57,484 nucleotides of DNA from Flavobacterium sp. (GTDB lineage Bacteria; Bacteroidota; Bacteroidia; Flavobacteriales; Flavobacteriaceae). A program made the position numbers and the translations under genes. The notes under the pieces are model-generated. The model worked only from the letters and a program-made list of their open reading frames with translations. It did no database searches and had not been told where the DNA came from. Positions 23,705-33,088 of the stretch are shown in pieces; the stretch's first letter is position 1, and each line of letters starts with the position of its first letter. The DNA is taken from assembly GCF_021151785.1 (NCBI RefSeq), contig NZ_JAGKWP010000002.1, forward strand, positions 1 to 57,484, given 5' to 3'.

Positions 23705-26404
23705 TCATAAGTTATATTTTAAACTAAATACTATATATCTTGGTTGTACATAATAACTGGAGAAATTACTTGAACCTCCTAAAGCATTAAAACTACTATC
23801 GTTTAATGTTTTTGTGTTCAATAAGTTAGTTGCTCCAATTTTATATTCCATCTTACTATCTTTTTTTCTATAGCTTAATGAAGCTGTTAAAAAGTCATAT
23901 TCTGTATTGATGGTTTTTTGTTTATTTCTGTTGTGATAAAAACTATATTCAGAAGTAAATGAAAATGCGTCTAAGAAGAAGTATTCTAATAAAATAGAAG
24001 GATTATCTACATAGTAAATTTGATTTTGAAAATCATTGATAGTGTATTCATATTCTAAAGTTAAATTAGGTAACTGCTTAAAGTTAGTCGAGAAACTAGC
24101 ACTATAGATTTGTGAAAATTGTTCAGTAGATTGAATATATTCACTGTTGTCAAAATTCACACGGATATTATTGTTTTTAGACCAAGATAATCTAGCATTA
24201 ACATCCGCTTTGAAATACCTCAGGAAAGAACGGCCATAACTACCAAATCCTGAAAGTGATTCGTTAGGGAAATTGGAAGGCATATTGACCGAAGATGAAA
24301 TTTGATTCACACCTGCTAACAAAGCTCTATTAGTAATGGCATCTACTTGTCTTGTGTAGGTAAGATTAGCAGAAATATTTTCAAAATTAAACATGCTATA
24401 TTTAAAAAATCGTAAACTATGCACATGAGCTAATGAATTTTCTAAAAAACGATTTCCACTAAATAAACTATTGTAATTTGAGAAAATATAACCTTGAGCC
24501 AATTTATTGATATCGGTAAAACTATTCGTCATGGAATAAGTATAGGTCAACGTTTGAGATTTTTTAATTTGCCATAAAGCATAAAAATCAGGCAATACTC
24601 GAGTAAAACTCATTTTATTTGTTGAGCCTAATTGTTTGTCTGCGGTGTTGAATTGATGGAAACTTACACCAGGATTAAATGTAAATTTACCGGTCAAAAA
24701 CTTATAATGTAAGCCTAAAAAGACATCGTTGAAACTATAATTCACATTGTTATTGTTTTCAGGGGCATCAAGATGATTTACAGAACCATTATCTAAAATT
24801 TGAAAAATCTTAGAATTAAAATTTTGATATGAATAAGTATTTCCTAAAGTAATATTGATGTTACTTTTAGGTGTAAGGCTGTAGTAGTAATCTAGTTTTG
24901 CGTCAGTTTTATTAGTTTTTACTAAACGCTCTTGATTGATGTCATTTCGCAATTGTGCATTGTTATATCCGTTTAAATTAAAAGGTTGAAGGGTTAAATT
25001 AGCATTATAAAAAGGATCTTCCTCTTGAAATAAATTTTGCATTTCAAAGGCGAATACGTTCTTCTCGTTTAATGTATAATAGTAATTCAAGTTTTGGTTA
25101 ATAGCTAATGGTTTTTGTTTTTTAACCGTATAAATGTCGCCTTGTAAACTTGATAAAGTACTTTGATTTTCTAATTGACTAGAAAATTTTAGTAAGGCAT
25201 CATAGTCAAAGTGTATTTTAGTATTAGGGACATAACTTGAACTTAATTTAAACAAACCTAAATCTGTTCTTTGACGTGATTGATCAGTTTTATTTTCTGT
25301 TACTTTTGTACCATCTCTATCGGTTCTGTTGTATAGGTTTTCGGTAAGTAAATTGGTCTTGTTGTAAGAGTAAATACCAAAACCACTGATGGTCCAAGCT
25401 TTTGAAGGATTGTAGCTGAAGTTTGTAGCGCCAAATTTAGTATCAATATTTTGAGCTCGATTGTTTCGCATTCCCATAATCCCTAAATCATTAGAAGTTA
25501 CATTGAAAGTAGAACCTCCTTTTTTCATTAGATTTTTAAATCCTCCCGTGAATTTAAAATAATCCTGCATTGTTAATGGAAGTTCACCAATGTTATTTAG
25601 ATTACCAATAACATTAATGCTGTATTTTGGATTATAATAAAATAATTTCGGATTCAAAATATAACGATCGACTTGATCACTTACCCCAGCTCCAGCCATC
25701 ATATCGCCAAACCAAAAATTCTTTTTTCCTTCTTTCAGTTTAATATTTAAGGCAATATTTTCTTCATTATTTTCTAGCCCTTTCAGATTAGAAACCTCAT
25801 TATAATTGCGTAATACTTGAATTTTATCTAAGGCATCTGCTGGAATATTTTTTGTAGCAATTTTAGTGTCGCCATCAAAGAAATCTTTGCCTTCAACCAT
25901 TACTTTTTGCACTTTTTTGCCTTCTACTTCAATTTCGCCATCTTTATTGACTTCAACACCAGGTAATTTTTTTAGTACATCTTCTAATTTACGCTCGGTA
26001 CCATTAGTAAATGAATCAGAGTTGTAAATAATGGTGTCACCACTAATTCTTACGGGCATTTCTTTTACGATTTCAACCGCCTCAATTTCATTATTTTCTT
26101 GTAATGAAATGTCAAAGGTCATATTTTGATTAGATGTTGTAATCTTCTTCTCGAAAGGAGCAAAACCAATATATCCCGCTTTAATAACATATTCAGTATT
26201 GGGTTTTAGATTTAGAGCAAATCTTCCTTTTTCATTAGTAATATTATAAGCATCCATAGCTTTTGTGGTCGTGTTGATAGCCATCACATTAGCCGTCTCT
26301 ATGGGATTGTTTAAATTATCTTTTAGGACACCTTCTAATTTAATAGATTGAGCCTGTAAAAATCCTGTAAATAGGAACGTACAAAATAAAATTAGTTGTC
26401 TCAT
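23705..26404 (-). CDS. outer-membrane beta-barrel protein, TonB-receptor-like
   Basis: 899 residues. A signal peptide (ending FLQAQ) precedes a carboxypeptidase-regulatory-like domain (about 20-110, EGVLKDNLNNPIETANVMAI) and a plug-like domain (about 125-225, ERKLEDVLKKLPGVEVNKDG). A long C-terminal barrel with aromatic strands follows, ending VQPRYIVFSLKYNL. This is the OMP_b-brl_3 type common in Flavobacteria. No ligand can be inferred. The GLPGLI gene lies 58 bases upstream on the same strand; the two families are often paired. Confidence 0.9.
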   Translation of the reverse strand: MRQLILFCTFLFTGFLQAQSIKLEGVLKDNLNNPIETANVMAINTTTKAMDAYNITNEKGRFALNLKPNTEYVIKAGYIGFAPFEKKITTSNQNMTFDISLQENNEIEAVEIVKEMPVRISGDTIIYNSDSFTNGTERKLEDVLKKLPGVEVNKDGEIEVEGKKVQKVMVEGKDFFDGDTKIATKNIPADALDKIQVLRNYNEVSNLKGLENNEENIALNIKLKEGKKNFWFGDMMAGAGVSDQVDRYILNPKLFYYNPKYSINVIGNLNNIGELPLTMQDYFKFTGGFKNLMKKGGSTFNVTSNDLGIMGMRNNRAQNIDTKFGATNFSYNPSKAWTISGFGIYSYNKTNLLTENLYNRTDRDGTKVTENKTDQSRQRTDLGLFKLSSSYVPNTKIHFDYDALLKFSSQLENQSTLSSLQGDIYTVKKQKPLAINQNLNYYYTLNEKNVFAFEMQNLFQEEDPFYNANLTLQPFNLNGYNNAQLRNDINQERLVKTNKTDAKLDYYYSLTPKSNINITLGNTYSYQNFNSKIFQILDNGSVNHLDAPENNNNVNYSFNDVFLGLHYKFLTGKFTFNPGVSFHQFNTADKQLGSTNKMSFTRVLPDFYALWQIKKSQTLTYTYSMTNSFTDINKLAQGYIFSNYNSLFSGNRFLENSLAHVHSLRFFKYSMFNFENISANLTYTRQVDAITNRALLAGVNQISSSVNMPSNFPNESLSGFGSYGRSFLRYFKADVNARLSWSKNNNIRVNFDNSEYIQSTEQFSQIYSASFSTNFKQLPNLTLEYEYTINDFQNQIYYVDNPSILLEYFFLDAFSFTSEYSFYHNRNKQKTINTEYDFLTASLSYRKKDSKMEYKIGATNLLNTKTLNDSSFNALGGSSNFSSYYVQPRYIVFSLKYNL

Positions 26405-26414
26405 TTTTGGTTAA

Positions 26415-26439
26415 ATAAAAGTCGCTCTACAAAAGCGAC
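26415..26439 (-). terminator. weak hairpin between the GLPGLI gene and the outer-membrane protein gene
   Basis: Stem GTCGCT/AGCGAC with a 7-base loop, followed on the minus strand by TTTTATTT. It may end or attenuate transcription. Confidence 0.55.
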
Positions 26440-26462
26440 CTAATTGATGTTCATTATTTAAA

Positions 26463-27371
26463 TTATCTACTCATTCTAAATTGCATTCCTCTTCCACCAC
26501 CTGGGCCACCACCCATTTCGCTCATTTCTTTCATTTTTTTCATAATGATGTCGTCAAACTCTTTTTGAGTAACTTTATCTCCACCAGTCGGAGCTTTTAT
26601 TTCTGCTTTTTCTTTAGTATTCATCGCTAATTTAGAACATAAAATAATAGTTTTCCCATCATTCACTTCCATGATTAAACCAGGTAGTCCCCAATAACCT
26701 TCTGGTCCTTGATTAATTGGAATTTCAGGACAATACCATGCAGTAACGGTAATTTCTTTTGGCATATCAACTTCGTCAAAAAAGTTGGTTTTCTTTTCTT
26801 TTTGTTCCGAAGTTTTTTCGTCTTTATTTTCTGTTTTTCCTTCTTCTTTTTTGGCTTCTTTTCTTCTAAAGTTTCTAAAATCTGTTTTGCTTGCTGCTAC
26901 GACAGCAGTAGCTTTGAAACAAGTATAATCTCCAATTTTCTTTGTCTCTTGACTTAAAAGCCAGTTGTATTTTGGTAAGGAATCTTTAATTAAAAATTCT
27001 TTTCCAAAAACTTCTTTATCAACGGTATAGGTTTTTTCTTTTACGTTTTTGTAGTACGTTCCACCACCGCCCATAATCGACGTCATCATACGCATTCCGC
27101 CTCCTTGTCCAGGAGCATCTAATTTTTCTTCTTCTTTATAAATAGAGGCAGATTTATCAAAATTCAAAATAAAAGTTTTTTCAAATGCTTTTTTCATTCT
27201 TTCAGCAATTTGCGCTTTCATTTCGGGTGTAATATCTTTATTACTATCCATATTTTTCATGAATTCGGCTGTGCTGGTTTTTGATTCATAAACCGCCATG
27301 CCTTGAAAATCTTTTTGAGCAAATGTGGCTAAACTTGAAAGCCCAACCAATAGTAAAACTATTTTTTTCAT
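26463..27371 (-). CDS. GLPGLI family protein
   Basis: 302 residues with a signal peptide (ending TFAQ). The signature YWGLPGLIMEV is present near residue 236. A Lys/Glu-rich low-complexity insert (about 165-195) and a Gly/Met-rich C-terminus (GGGPGGGRGMQFRMSR) are notable. Secreted or periplasmic family of unknown function, usually beside TonB-dependent receptor-like genes, as here. Divergent from the next gene. Confidence 0.93.
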   Translation of the reverse strand: MKKIVLLLVGLSSLATFAQKDFQGMAVYESKTSTAEFMKNMDSNKDITPEMKAQIAERMKKAFEKTFILNFDKSASIYKEEEKLDAPGQGGGMRMMTSIMGGGGTYYKNVKEKTYTVDKEVFGKEFLIKDSLPKYNWLLSQETKKIGDYTCFKATAVVAASKTDFRNFRRKEAKKEEGKTENKDEKTSEQKEKKTNFFDEVDMPKEITVTAWYCPEIPINQGPEGYWGLPGLIMEVNDGKTIILCSKLAMNTKEKAEIKAPTGGDKVTQKEFDDIIMKKMKEMSEMGGGPGGGRGMQFRMSR

Positions 27372-27436
27372 GGTATTGATTTTAATTAACTATCAGTTAG
27401 ACAATGAAAAGATGAAAAAGTTACATTTTAAATTAG

Positions 27437-27444
27437 TATTTTTG
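27437..27444 (+). promoter_or_regulatory. -7 element upstream of the secreted protein gene
   Basis: TATTTTTG matches TAnnTTTG and lies 18 bases before the ATG at 27463, which supports that start over ATGs at 27325 and 27412. Confidence 0.55.
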
Positions 27445-27462
27445 TTTTCATCTATTATTCCA

Positions 27463-28224
27463 ATGTTTAAATACTTTTTTTTACTAGTTTCCTGTTTGTT
27501 GTCAGCACAAACGATAACAGTAACACCTATTGCTTCTATTCAGGCTCCATATGAAGTTTTTTGGAGTATGGACGCTCTTAATTTTTTTTATTGTTCTAAT
27601 CAAAATGATATACATAAAATAAGTCAAGAGAAAAAATGGGTATATACATCTAATCTAGGAGGTAAACTAACAGATATAGATGCTTTTAATGGATTGAATA
27701 TTTTTCTATTTTATAAAAATACCAATACAGTTGTCGTTTTGGATACACAATTGAATCCTATTCAGACGGTCACTTCAAATGATTGGTTGTTAGATTGGAT
27801 AAAACCCGCATCACAAAGTGAATTTTGGTTTTTTGATTCGCTTACTCAAAAAATAGGATTATATAATTTGAATAAAAAAGCGTTCAGATTTTTGTCTAAT
27901 GCAATGCAACAAAAAATAAAGTATACTTGTTCGGATTACAATAAATTGTATTGGATTAACGAAGAAAATGAATTGAATAGTATCGATAAATTTGGTTCGA
28001 TTAAATACTTGGGAAAGGTGCCTTTTTTTGACCAAATCTCATTTGATGGTTCAGCAAATTTGATTTACAGTAGAGAAGGAGTGTTGTATAGCTTCAATTG
28101 GAAGGAAAGTAAAATTGAAGCTTTGTCTGTTCAAGAAAAAAGGATAAAAAATTTTTGTTTTAAAGAGGGAATTTTAGCTATTTTTACCGAAAATCAGATT
28201 ACTAATTATCAATTAAAATTTTAA
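27463..28224 (+). CDS. secreted protein with propeller-like repeats, function unknown
   Basis: 253 residues from the ATG at 27463; a frame from 27325 would overlap the divergent GLPGLI gene. The signal peptide is MFKYFFLLVSCLLSAQ. The rest is a series of short beta segments spaced like propeller blades (NQNDIHKISQEKKWVYTS, NTNTVVVLDTQLNPIQTV, YNKLYWINEENELNSIDK). No family is recognised. It ends 3 bases before the deoxynucleoside kinase gene, so the two are co-transcribed, an uninformative pairing functionally. Confidence 0.82.
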   Translation: MFKYFFLLVSCLLSAQTITVTPIASIQAPYEVFWSMDALNFFYCSNQNDIHKISQEKKWVYTSNLGGKLTDIDAFNGLNIFLFYKNTNTVVVLDTQLNPIQTVTSNDWLLDWIKPASQSEFWFFDSLTQKIGLYNLNKKAFRFLSNAMQQKIKYTCSDYNKLYWINEENELNSIDKFGSIKYLGKVPFFDQISFDGSANLIYSREGVLYSFNWKESKIEALSVQEKRIKNFCFKEGILAIFTENQITNYQLKF

Positions 28225-28227
28225 TAA

Positions 28228-28842
28228 ATGCATATAGCTGTTGCAGGAAATATTGGTGCGGGGAAAACAACATTAACGAAGTTATTATCAAAACATTTTA
28301 AATGGGAAGCTCACTTTGAAGACGTTGATGATAATCCATACTTAGATGATTTTTATCATTCGATGGAGCGTTGGAGCTTCAACCTTCAAATTTATTTCTT
28401 AAACAGTCGTTTCAGACAAATTTTGGATATTCGTAAAACGGGTAAAAAAACGATACAAGACCGAACCATTTATGAAGATGCATTCATTTTTGCGCCTAAC
28501 TTACATGCAATGGGTTTAATGACGAATCGTGATTATACTAACTATAAGTCGTTGTTTGATTTAATGGAAGATTTAGTTGGACCGCCTGATTTGTTAATTT
28601 ATCTAAGAAGTTCTATCCCTAATTTGGTGAAACAAATTCACATGCGTGGGCGTGATTATGAGAATACCATTTCAATTGATTATTTAAGTCGATTAAACGA
28701 ACGTTATGAAGCTTGGATTCAAACTTACGATAAAGGTAAATTGGTTATCATAGATGTAGATAATATAGATTATGTAAACAATCCTGAAGATTTAGGAAAC
28801 ATCATCCAGAAAATTGATGCTGAAATAAACGGATTGTTTTAA
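28228..28842 (+). CDS. deoxynucleoside kinase
   Basis: 204 residues. P-loop GNIGAGKT (residues 7-14), ERWSFNLQIYFLNSRF and the DRTIYEDAFIFA block (DRS/ERS-like) are the deoxyguanosine/deoxyadenosine kinase family pattern, and MRGRDYE is the lid arginine region. It phosphorylates salvaged deoxynucleosides in the cytoplasm. It follows the secreted protein gene by 3 bases and is closed by a strong terminator. The precise nucleoside preference cannot be read. Confidence 0.94.
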   Translation: MHIAVAGNIGAGKTTLTKLLSKHFKWEAHFEDVDDNPYLDDFYHSMERWSFNLQIYFLNSRFRQILDIRKTGKKTIQDRTIYEDAFIFAPNLHAMGLMTNRDYTNYKSLFDLMEDLVGPPDLLIYLRSSIPNLVKQIHMRGRDYENTISIDYLSRLNERYEAWIQTYDKGKLVIIDVDNIDYVNNPEDLGNIIQKIDAEINGLF

Positions 28843-28850
28843 AAATAGTA

Positions 28851-28876
28851 AGCCTTGAGAAATCAAGGCTTTTTTT
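28851..28876 (+). terminator. terminator after the deoxynucleoside kinase gene
   Basis: Stem AGCCTTGA/TCAAGGCT with a GAAA loop and a T-run, 8 bases after the stop. Confidence 0.95.
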
Positions 28877-28959
28877 ATTTAACTTGTCCTTCTGAACTCG
28901 TTTCAGCATCTCAAAAATCTACACTTAAAAGCTGAAATAAATTAACGCTATGAATGATT

Positions 28960-31422
28960 TTATTGTACGGTATTTAAACTATACCATTTCAAATCTTTTA
29001 TTTCTTTTGACGCCTGAATTATTATTGGCTCATTGGGTAAAACATCAAAATAATTATTTTCAAAAAATACACCTTCAGCCTCTAGGTATAAGTTTTTAAC
29101 TAAAGTATTAGATGTGATTTTAATTTGATGATTGAATAAGTAATCAAACCTAATGTCAGGTTGCTGTAATTGTAAGTCTTTGGGCTTTACAAAATAATAT
29201 ATTCCTTCTTTTTTTTGTCCAGAATTATCTAAAGTAACCTTCAAAAACATATGGTTGGGATTCAATTGTGGAAGCGTTTTTAAATTAATGCTATTTAAAA
29301 TGTCATTAGAATTGGGGTGTATAAATGTAGCGGTCTCATACTGCCAATACACGCGTCCAAAAAAGTCGATTAGTTCTATTTTTAATTGACCATAAAAAGT
29401 CGATAAGTCTTCATTTATACCGAAGATGTCGACGATATCATTTTTTTCTTCAAACGAAAGTATTTGTTTTTCAAAACTGCGTTTCGCTTGATAATGAAAG
29501 GCTTTCCAATTGCCATAAAAATCAATAGAACTCCAAGAAGTAACCGGCCAACAATCATTAAATTGCCAAAACAAACTTCCCATACAATAAGGCATAGCGC
29601 GTCGGTGTGCTTCAATAGCTGTTTTCATTCCCTCCGCTTGAAGCAATTGTGAAACATACACATAACATTCAAATGTGATTGGTTTTTTATAATCACGAAC
29701 TAAATATTCGTCTATGGTTTCGTAACCTGTAGGATGTTTTTGGTGGGCTTTAATACTAGGGTTAGCCCAATTTAAGTTGGAGGTAAATTTTTTAAAAGTT
29801 GCTAGGGATGGCATACCTTGAAAACCATATTCACTCATGAATCGCCCCACTTTTTGAGTGTACATTTCAAAGGGTTCTTTGCCCCACCACACACCCCAAT
29901 AATGGGAGTCTCCTTGAGTTAAACTTTCTTTTCTACCCCAACCAGTTGAAGGGGAAGAAGGCCAATAGAAAAATGGATGGTCACCTAACGTTTCATTTAA
30001 TGTTGTTGGTATTAACTCATGAAATAATTTTTTGTAGTTGTTCCAAATTTGGTTTTCTTCTTCTTTGCTGTAATTGAATTGTTTTTGCCAACCCCAATTG
30101 TGCCATCCTTCATCATTTTCATTATTTCCACACCAAATAGCTATTGAAGGATGATTTCGTAATCGTATTATATTATCAGTAATTTCAGCTTTGACATTGT
30201 TTACAAACGCTGTGTCCCCTGGATACATGGCGCAAGCAAACATAAAATCTTGCCATACTAAAATTCCGTTCGCATCACAAGCATTATAAAAGGCATCATC
30301 GGCATATACACCACCTCCCCAAACGCGAAGCATATTCATGTTGGCATTTTTGGCTTGAACAACTAAATTGGTATAATCTTCAGTTGATACTTCAGGAAGG
30401 AAACTATGAGGAGGAATGTAATTGGCCCCTTTCATAAAAACAGGGATGCCATTTAATTTTAAATAAAAACTTTTTCCAACATGATCAGGTTCTTGGACCC
30501 ATTCAATTTGGCGTAATCCAATAGATTCTCTTTTTTCTGAAAGTAGTTTTTTAGAGTCAGTTAATTGAATAGAGAAATGATACAGATGCGGTTTTCCTAA
30601 TCCATTACACCACCATAATTCGGGTTTTTCTATAGTTAATGGAAATTCAACAGTATTACGACCTTTATCTACTACAATCTCTTTGGATTGATGATCAATT
30701 TTTAAAAGGTATTTTCCTTTTTTATCGCACCAAATTTGGGTTTTAAATACAAGTTCTGCTTTTTCTTTAGTTACCACTTTTTGTTGAATTAAACAATGTT
30801 CAATATACGCCTTGTTGCTAAAATGCAGTTCTATTTTTTTCCAGATTCCTGCTGTAACAAAACGAGGTCCCCAGTCCCAGCCAAATTGGTATTGTGCTTT
30901 TCTAACAAACACCCGTTCTTTTTCGGGAAGCGTATAGGGTAATTGCTGTGCTAATTCTTTTCCTTTTTTTGGAGCTGATAAAAAAATAATTTTTAGACTA
31001 TTGTTGCCTTTTCTTAGCTGCTTTTTTACCTCAATGTTCCAGGTGCGAAACATGTTGTTCGCTTGTAAAATTATTTGGTCATTCAAAAAAACGGTAGCGT
31101 AAGTGTCTAATCCATCAAATTGTAATTGAATATTTTGATGTTGCAGTTCTTTTGAAGTGAGGGAAAATGAACTCTCGTAAACCCAATTCTCGTTTTCAAT
31201 CCATTGTAGTTTTGCTTCATTATCTTCAAGGAAAGGATCGGGAATTAATTGGTTTTGTAATAAATCAGTATGAACCGTGCCAGGAACGTTAGCTATATAT
31301 TTTTCTGATTTTCCTTCTTGGTGAAATTGCCAATTCTCGGTGCTTAAATCTCGATATTTTTCTTGTCCAAAAACCGACAATGAACTGGAAAATAGAAGAA
31401 GGAATACAACTAGTTTACGCAT
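28960..31422 (-). CDS. beta-mannosidase, glycoside hydrolase family 2
   Basis: 820 residues with a signal peptide (ending SVFGQ). The N-terminal sugar-binding-like domain has VPGTVHTDLLQNQLIPDPF, typical of beta-mannosidases. Then an immunoglobulin-like domain and a TIM barrel with WCGNNEND (acid/base Glu435) and FMSEYGFQ (nucleophile Glu531). It removes beta-linked mannose from N-glycan cores or mannans. The gene overlaps cutC by 8 bases and is the last of a four-gene cluster with beta-hexosaminidase and glycosylasparaginase. Confidence 0.93.
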   Translation of the reverse strand: MRKLVVFLLLFSSSLSVFGQEKYRDLSTENWQFHQEGKSEKYIANVPGTVHTDLLQNQLIPDPFLEDNEAKLQWIENENWVYESSFSLTSKELQHQNIQLQFDGLDTYATVFLNDQIILQANNMFRTWNIEVKKQLRKGNNSLKIIFLSAPKKGKELAQQLPYTLPEKERVFVRKAQYQFGWDWGPRFVTAGIWKKIELHFSNKAYIEHCLIQQKVVTKEKAELVFKTQIWCDKKGKYLLKIDHQSKEIVVDKGRNTVEFPLTIEKPELWWCNGLGKPHLYHFSIQLTDSKKLLSEKRESIGLRQIEWVQEPDHVGKSFYLKLNGIPVFMKGANYIPPHSFLPEVSTEDYTNLVVQAKNANMNMLRVWGGGVYADDAFYNACDANGILVWQDFMFACAMYPGDTAFVNNVKAEITDNIIRLRNHPSIAIWCGNNENDEGWHNWGWQKQFNYSKEEENQIWNNYKKLFHELIPTTLNETLGDHPFFYWPSSPSTGWGRKESLTQGDSHYWGVWWGKEPFEMYTQKVGRFMSEYGFQGMPSLATFKKFTSNLNWANPSIKAHQKHPTGYETIDEYLVRDYKKPITFECYVYVSQLLQAEGMKTAIEAHRRAMPYCMGSLFWQFNDCWPVTSWSSIDFYGNWKAFHYQAKRSFEKQILSFEEKNDIVDIFGINEDLSTFYGQLKIELIDFFGRVYWQYETATFIHPNSNDILNSINLKTLPQLNPNHMFLKVTLDNSGQKKEGIYYFVKPKDLQLQQPDIRFDYLFNHQIKITSNTLVKNLYLEAEGVFFENNYFDVLPNEPIIIQASKEIKDLKWYSLNTVQ

Positions 31423-32083
31423 GAAGTTTTTGTTTTAAATTTTGAATTTCTTCTGCATTTGCTGTGTTGCTTCCATCTGTAATCGCCGCAGAATGATACC
31501 AATTGGCTTGAACAAAGCGGTCTAATTCTTCAATATTTGAAGACCGAACACCACCGCCTGGCATAATTGTTATTCGGTTGTTGGCTTGTTGAATCAAATC
31601 TTGTAAAATTTCCTTTCCTTCAAGGGCTGTTTGCTTCAAACCCGAAGTTAATATGTTTTGAAACCCGCAAGTAATACAATCTTCAAGTGCTTGTTGAACT
31701 TCAATCACTTGGTCAAAAGCACGGTGAAAGGTACAAGGTAGGGGATGAGCCAGTTGAATCAGTTCTTTGTTTTTAGAAATATCAACTTGAAAATCTTCCG
31801 TTAATAGTCCAAATACAAATCCATCAATTGCTTGTTCTTTTAAATCAAGCAAGCTTTTTTTCATGGATTCAAATTCTTCAGTTGAGTAAACAAAATTTCC
31901 TCCTCTTGGTCGAATCATTGCATATTTTAATAGGTCGTATTTAGCGGCTTCAGTTACCATTTCATGGGAAGGAGTGGTTCCGCCCACTTCCATTTGATCA
32001 CATAATTCTATTCGGTTGGCGCCATTTTCCAACGCTATTTTAATCGATGCAATGGTAAAACAAGCAATTTCTAATTTTTTCAT
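31415..32083 (-). CDS. cutC: CutC family protein
   Basis: 222 residues with the CutC TIM-barrel pattern: ANRIELCDQMEVGGTTPS, YAMIRPRGGNFVYS, TFHRAFDQV, ILTSGLKQTALEG and IMPGGGVRSSNI. The name comes from copper-tolerance phenotypes in E. coli; a biochemical function is not established. It overlaps glycosylasparaginase by 4 bases and beta-mannosidase by 8 bases. It is thus embedded in a glycan-degradation operon, which hints at a metabolic rather than a copper role here. Confidence 0.93.
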   Translation of the reverse strand: MKKLEIACFTIASIKIALENGANRIELCDQMEVGGTTPSHEMVTEAAKYDLLKYAMIRPRGGNFVYSTEEFESMKKSLLDLKEQAIDGFVFGLLTEDFQVDISKNKELIQLAHPLPCTFHRAFDQVIEVQQALEDCITCGFQNILTSGLKQTALEGKEILQDLIQQANNRITIMPGGGVRSSNIEELDRFVQANWYHSAAITDGSNTANAEEIQNLKQKLHA

Positions 32084-33078
32084 GATTTTAAATAGTAGGG
32101 TGCATCAATTAATCTACTTCCTGAATTATCCTGAACGGCATAATTAAATCCACCTTGAACACAATACGAACCGGTTTGCCCTTTTTTATTTAACGCAATG
32201 AATCCAACTTGAATATCTTTTAAATTTTTATTTCTTAATTGGGTTAATTTTATAATGCGTTGAACCGCTTCTTCACATGCTTGTTGCGGAGTTCTGCCTT
32301 GTCGCATGAGTTCAACCACTAAATGGCATCCTGCAATTCGAATAACTTCTTCACCATGACCCGTAGCTGTTGCTGCTCCAATTTCATTATCTACGAATAA
32401 TCCAGCGCCAATAATAGGGGAGTCGCCCAAACGGCCATGCATTTTAAATGCCATACCACTGGTGGTACATGCCCCAGATAAATTTCCATGTACATCCATG
32501 GCAATCATTCCAATAGTGTCATGATTTTCTATGTTGACAATAGGTTTGTATTGGCTTGTTTTTAGCCATTCTTTCCATTCTTTTTCTGATTCTTCAACCA
32601 GTAAGTTTTCTTTTTTAAATCCTTGTGATAAAGCAAATTGTAACGCACCATCACCAACTAACATAACATGTGGAGTTTTTTCCATCACAGCACGAGCAAC
32701 TGAAATGGGATGTTTAATGTGTTCTAAACAAGCCACGGAACCAATATTGGCATATTCGTCCATTATACAAGCATCTAAAGTAACACGTCCATCGCGATCT
32801 GGTCTGCCGCCATAGCCTACACTTCTTTCCTTGGGGTCGCCTTCGGGTATTTTTACTCCAGCTTCCACAGCATCAAGAGCTCGTCCGTTATTTTTTAAAA
32901 TTTCCCAAGCCGCTTCATTCGCTTGTATGCCAAAATTCCAAGTAGACAGTACAATTGGTTTCTTTACTTTGTCTAATGATGGTTCAGAAACCTCTTCAAT
33001 TTTAGATTTAAATGAACTTAGTGCTAGCGCTGCAGAGCCAAGAGCTGCTGTTTTTATAAATTTTCTACGATTTGCCAT
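32080..33078 (-). CDS. N4-(beta-N-acetylglucosaminyl)-L-asparaginase (glycosylasparaginase)
   Basis: 332 residues. The N-terminus NRRKFIKTAALGSAALALS is a twin-arginine signal. The mature part matches aspartylglucosaminidase: PIVLSTWNFGIQANEAAWE at the start, and NHDTIGMIAMD with the autocatalytic nucleophile Thr188, before which the precursor is cut into alpha and beta chains. GRLGDSPIIGAGLFVD and TATGHGEEV are substrate-site blocks. It cleaves the GlcNAc-Asn link of glycoproteins. It lies 10 bases after the GH20 gene and overlaps cutC. Confidence 0.93.
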   Translation of the reverse strand: MANRRKFIKTAALGSAALALSSFKSKIEEVSEPSLDKVKKPIVLSTWNFGIQANEAAWEILKNNGRALDAVEAGVKIPEGDPKERSVGYGGRPDRDGRVTLDACIMDEYANIGSVACLEHIKHPISVARAVMEKTPHVMLVGDGALQFALSQGFKKENLLVEESEKEWKEWLKTSQYKPIVNIENHDTIGMIAMDVHGNLSGACTTSGMAFKMHGRLGDSPIIGAGLFVDNEIGAATATGHGEEVIRIAGCHLVVELMRQGRTPQQACEEAVQRIIKLTQLRNKNLKDIQVGFIALNKKGQTGSYCVQGGFNYAVQDNSGSRLIDAPYYLKS

Positions 33079-33088
33079 GTTTTTATGT

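Noticed and set aside
23705..27371. SusC/SusD polysaccharide utilisation locus
   Set aside because: The 899-residue protein has a regulatory-like domain and barrel, but no SusD gene, sensor or hydrolase lies beside it. Its partner is GLPGLI, so it is the non-PUL receptor-like class.
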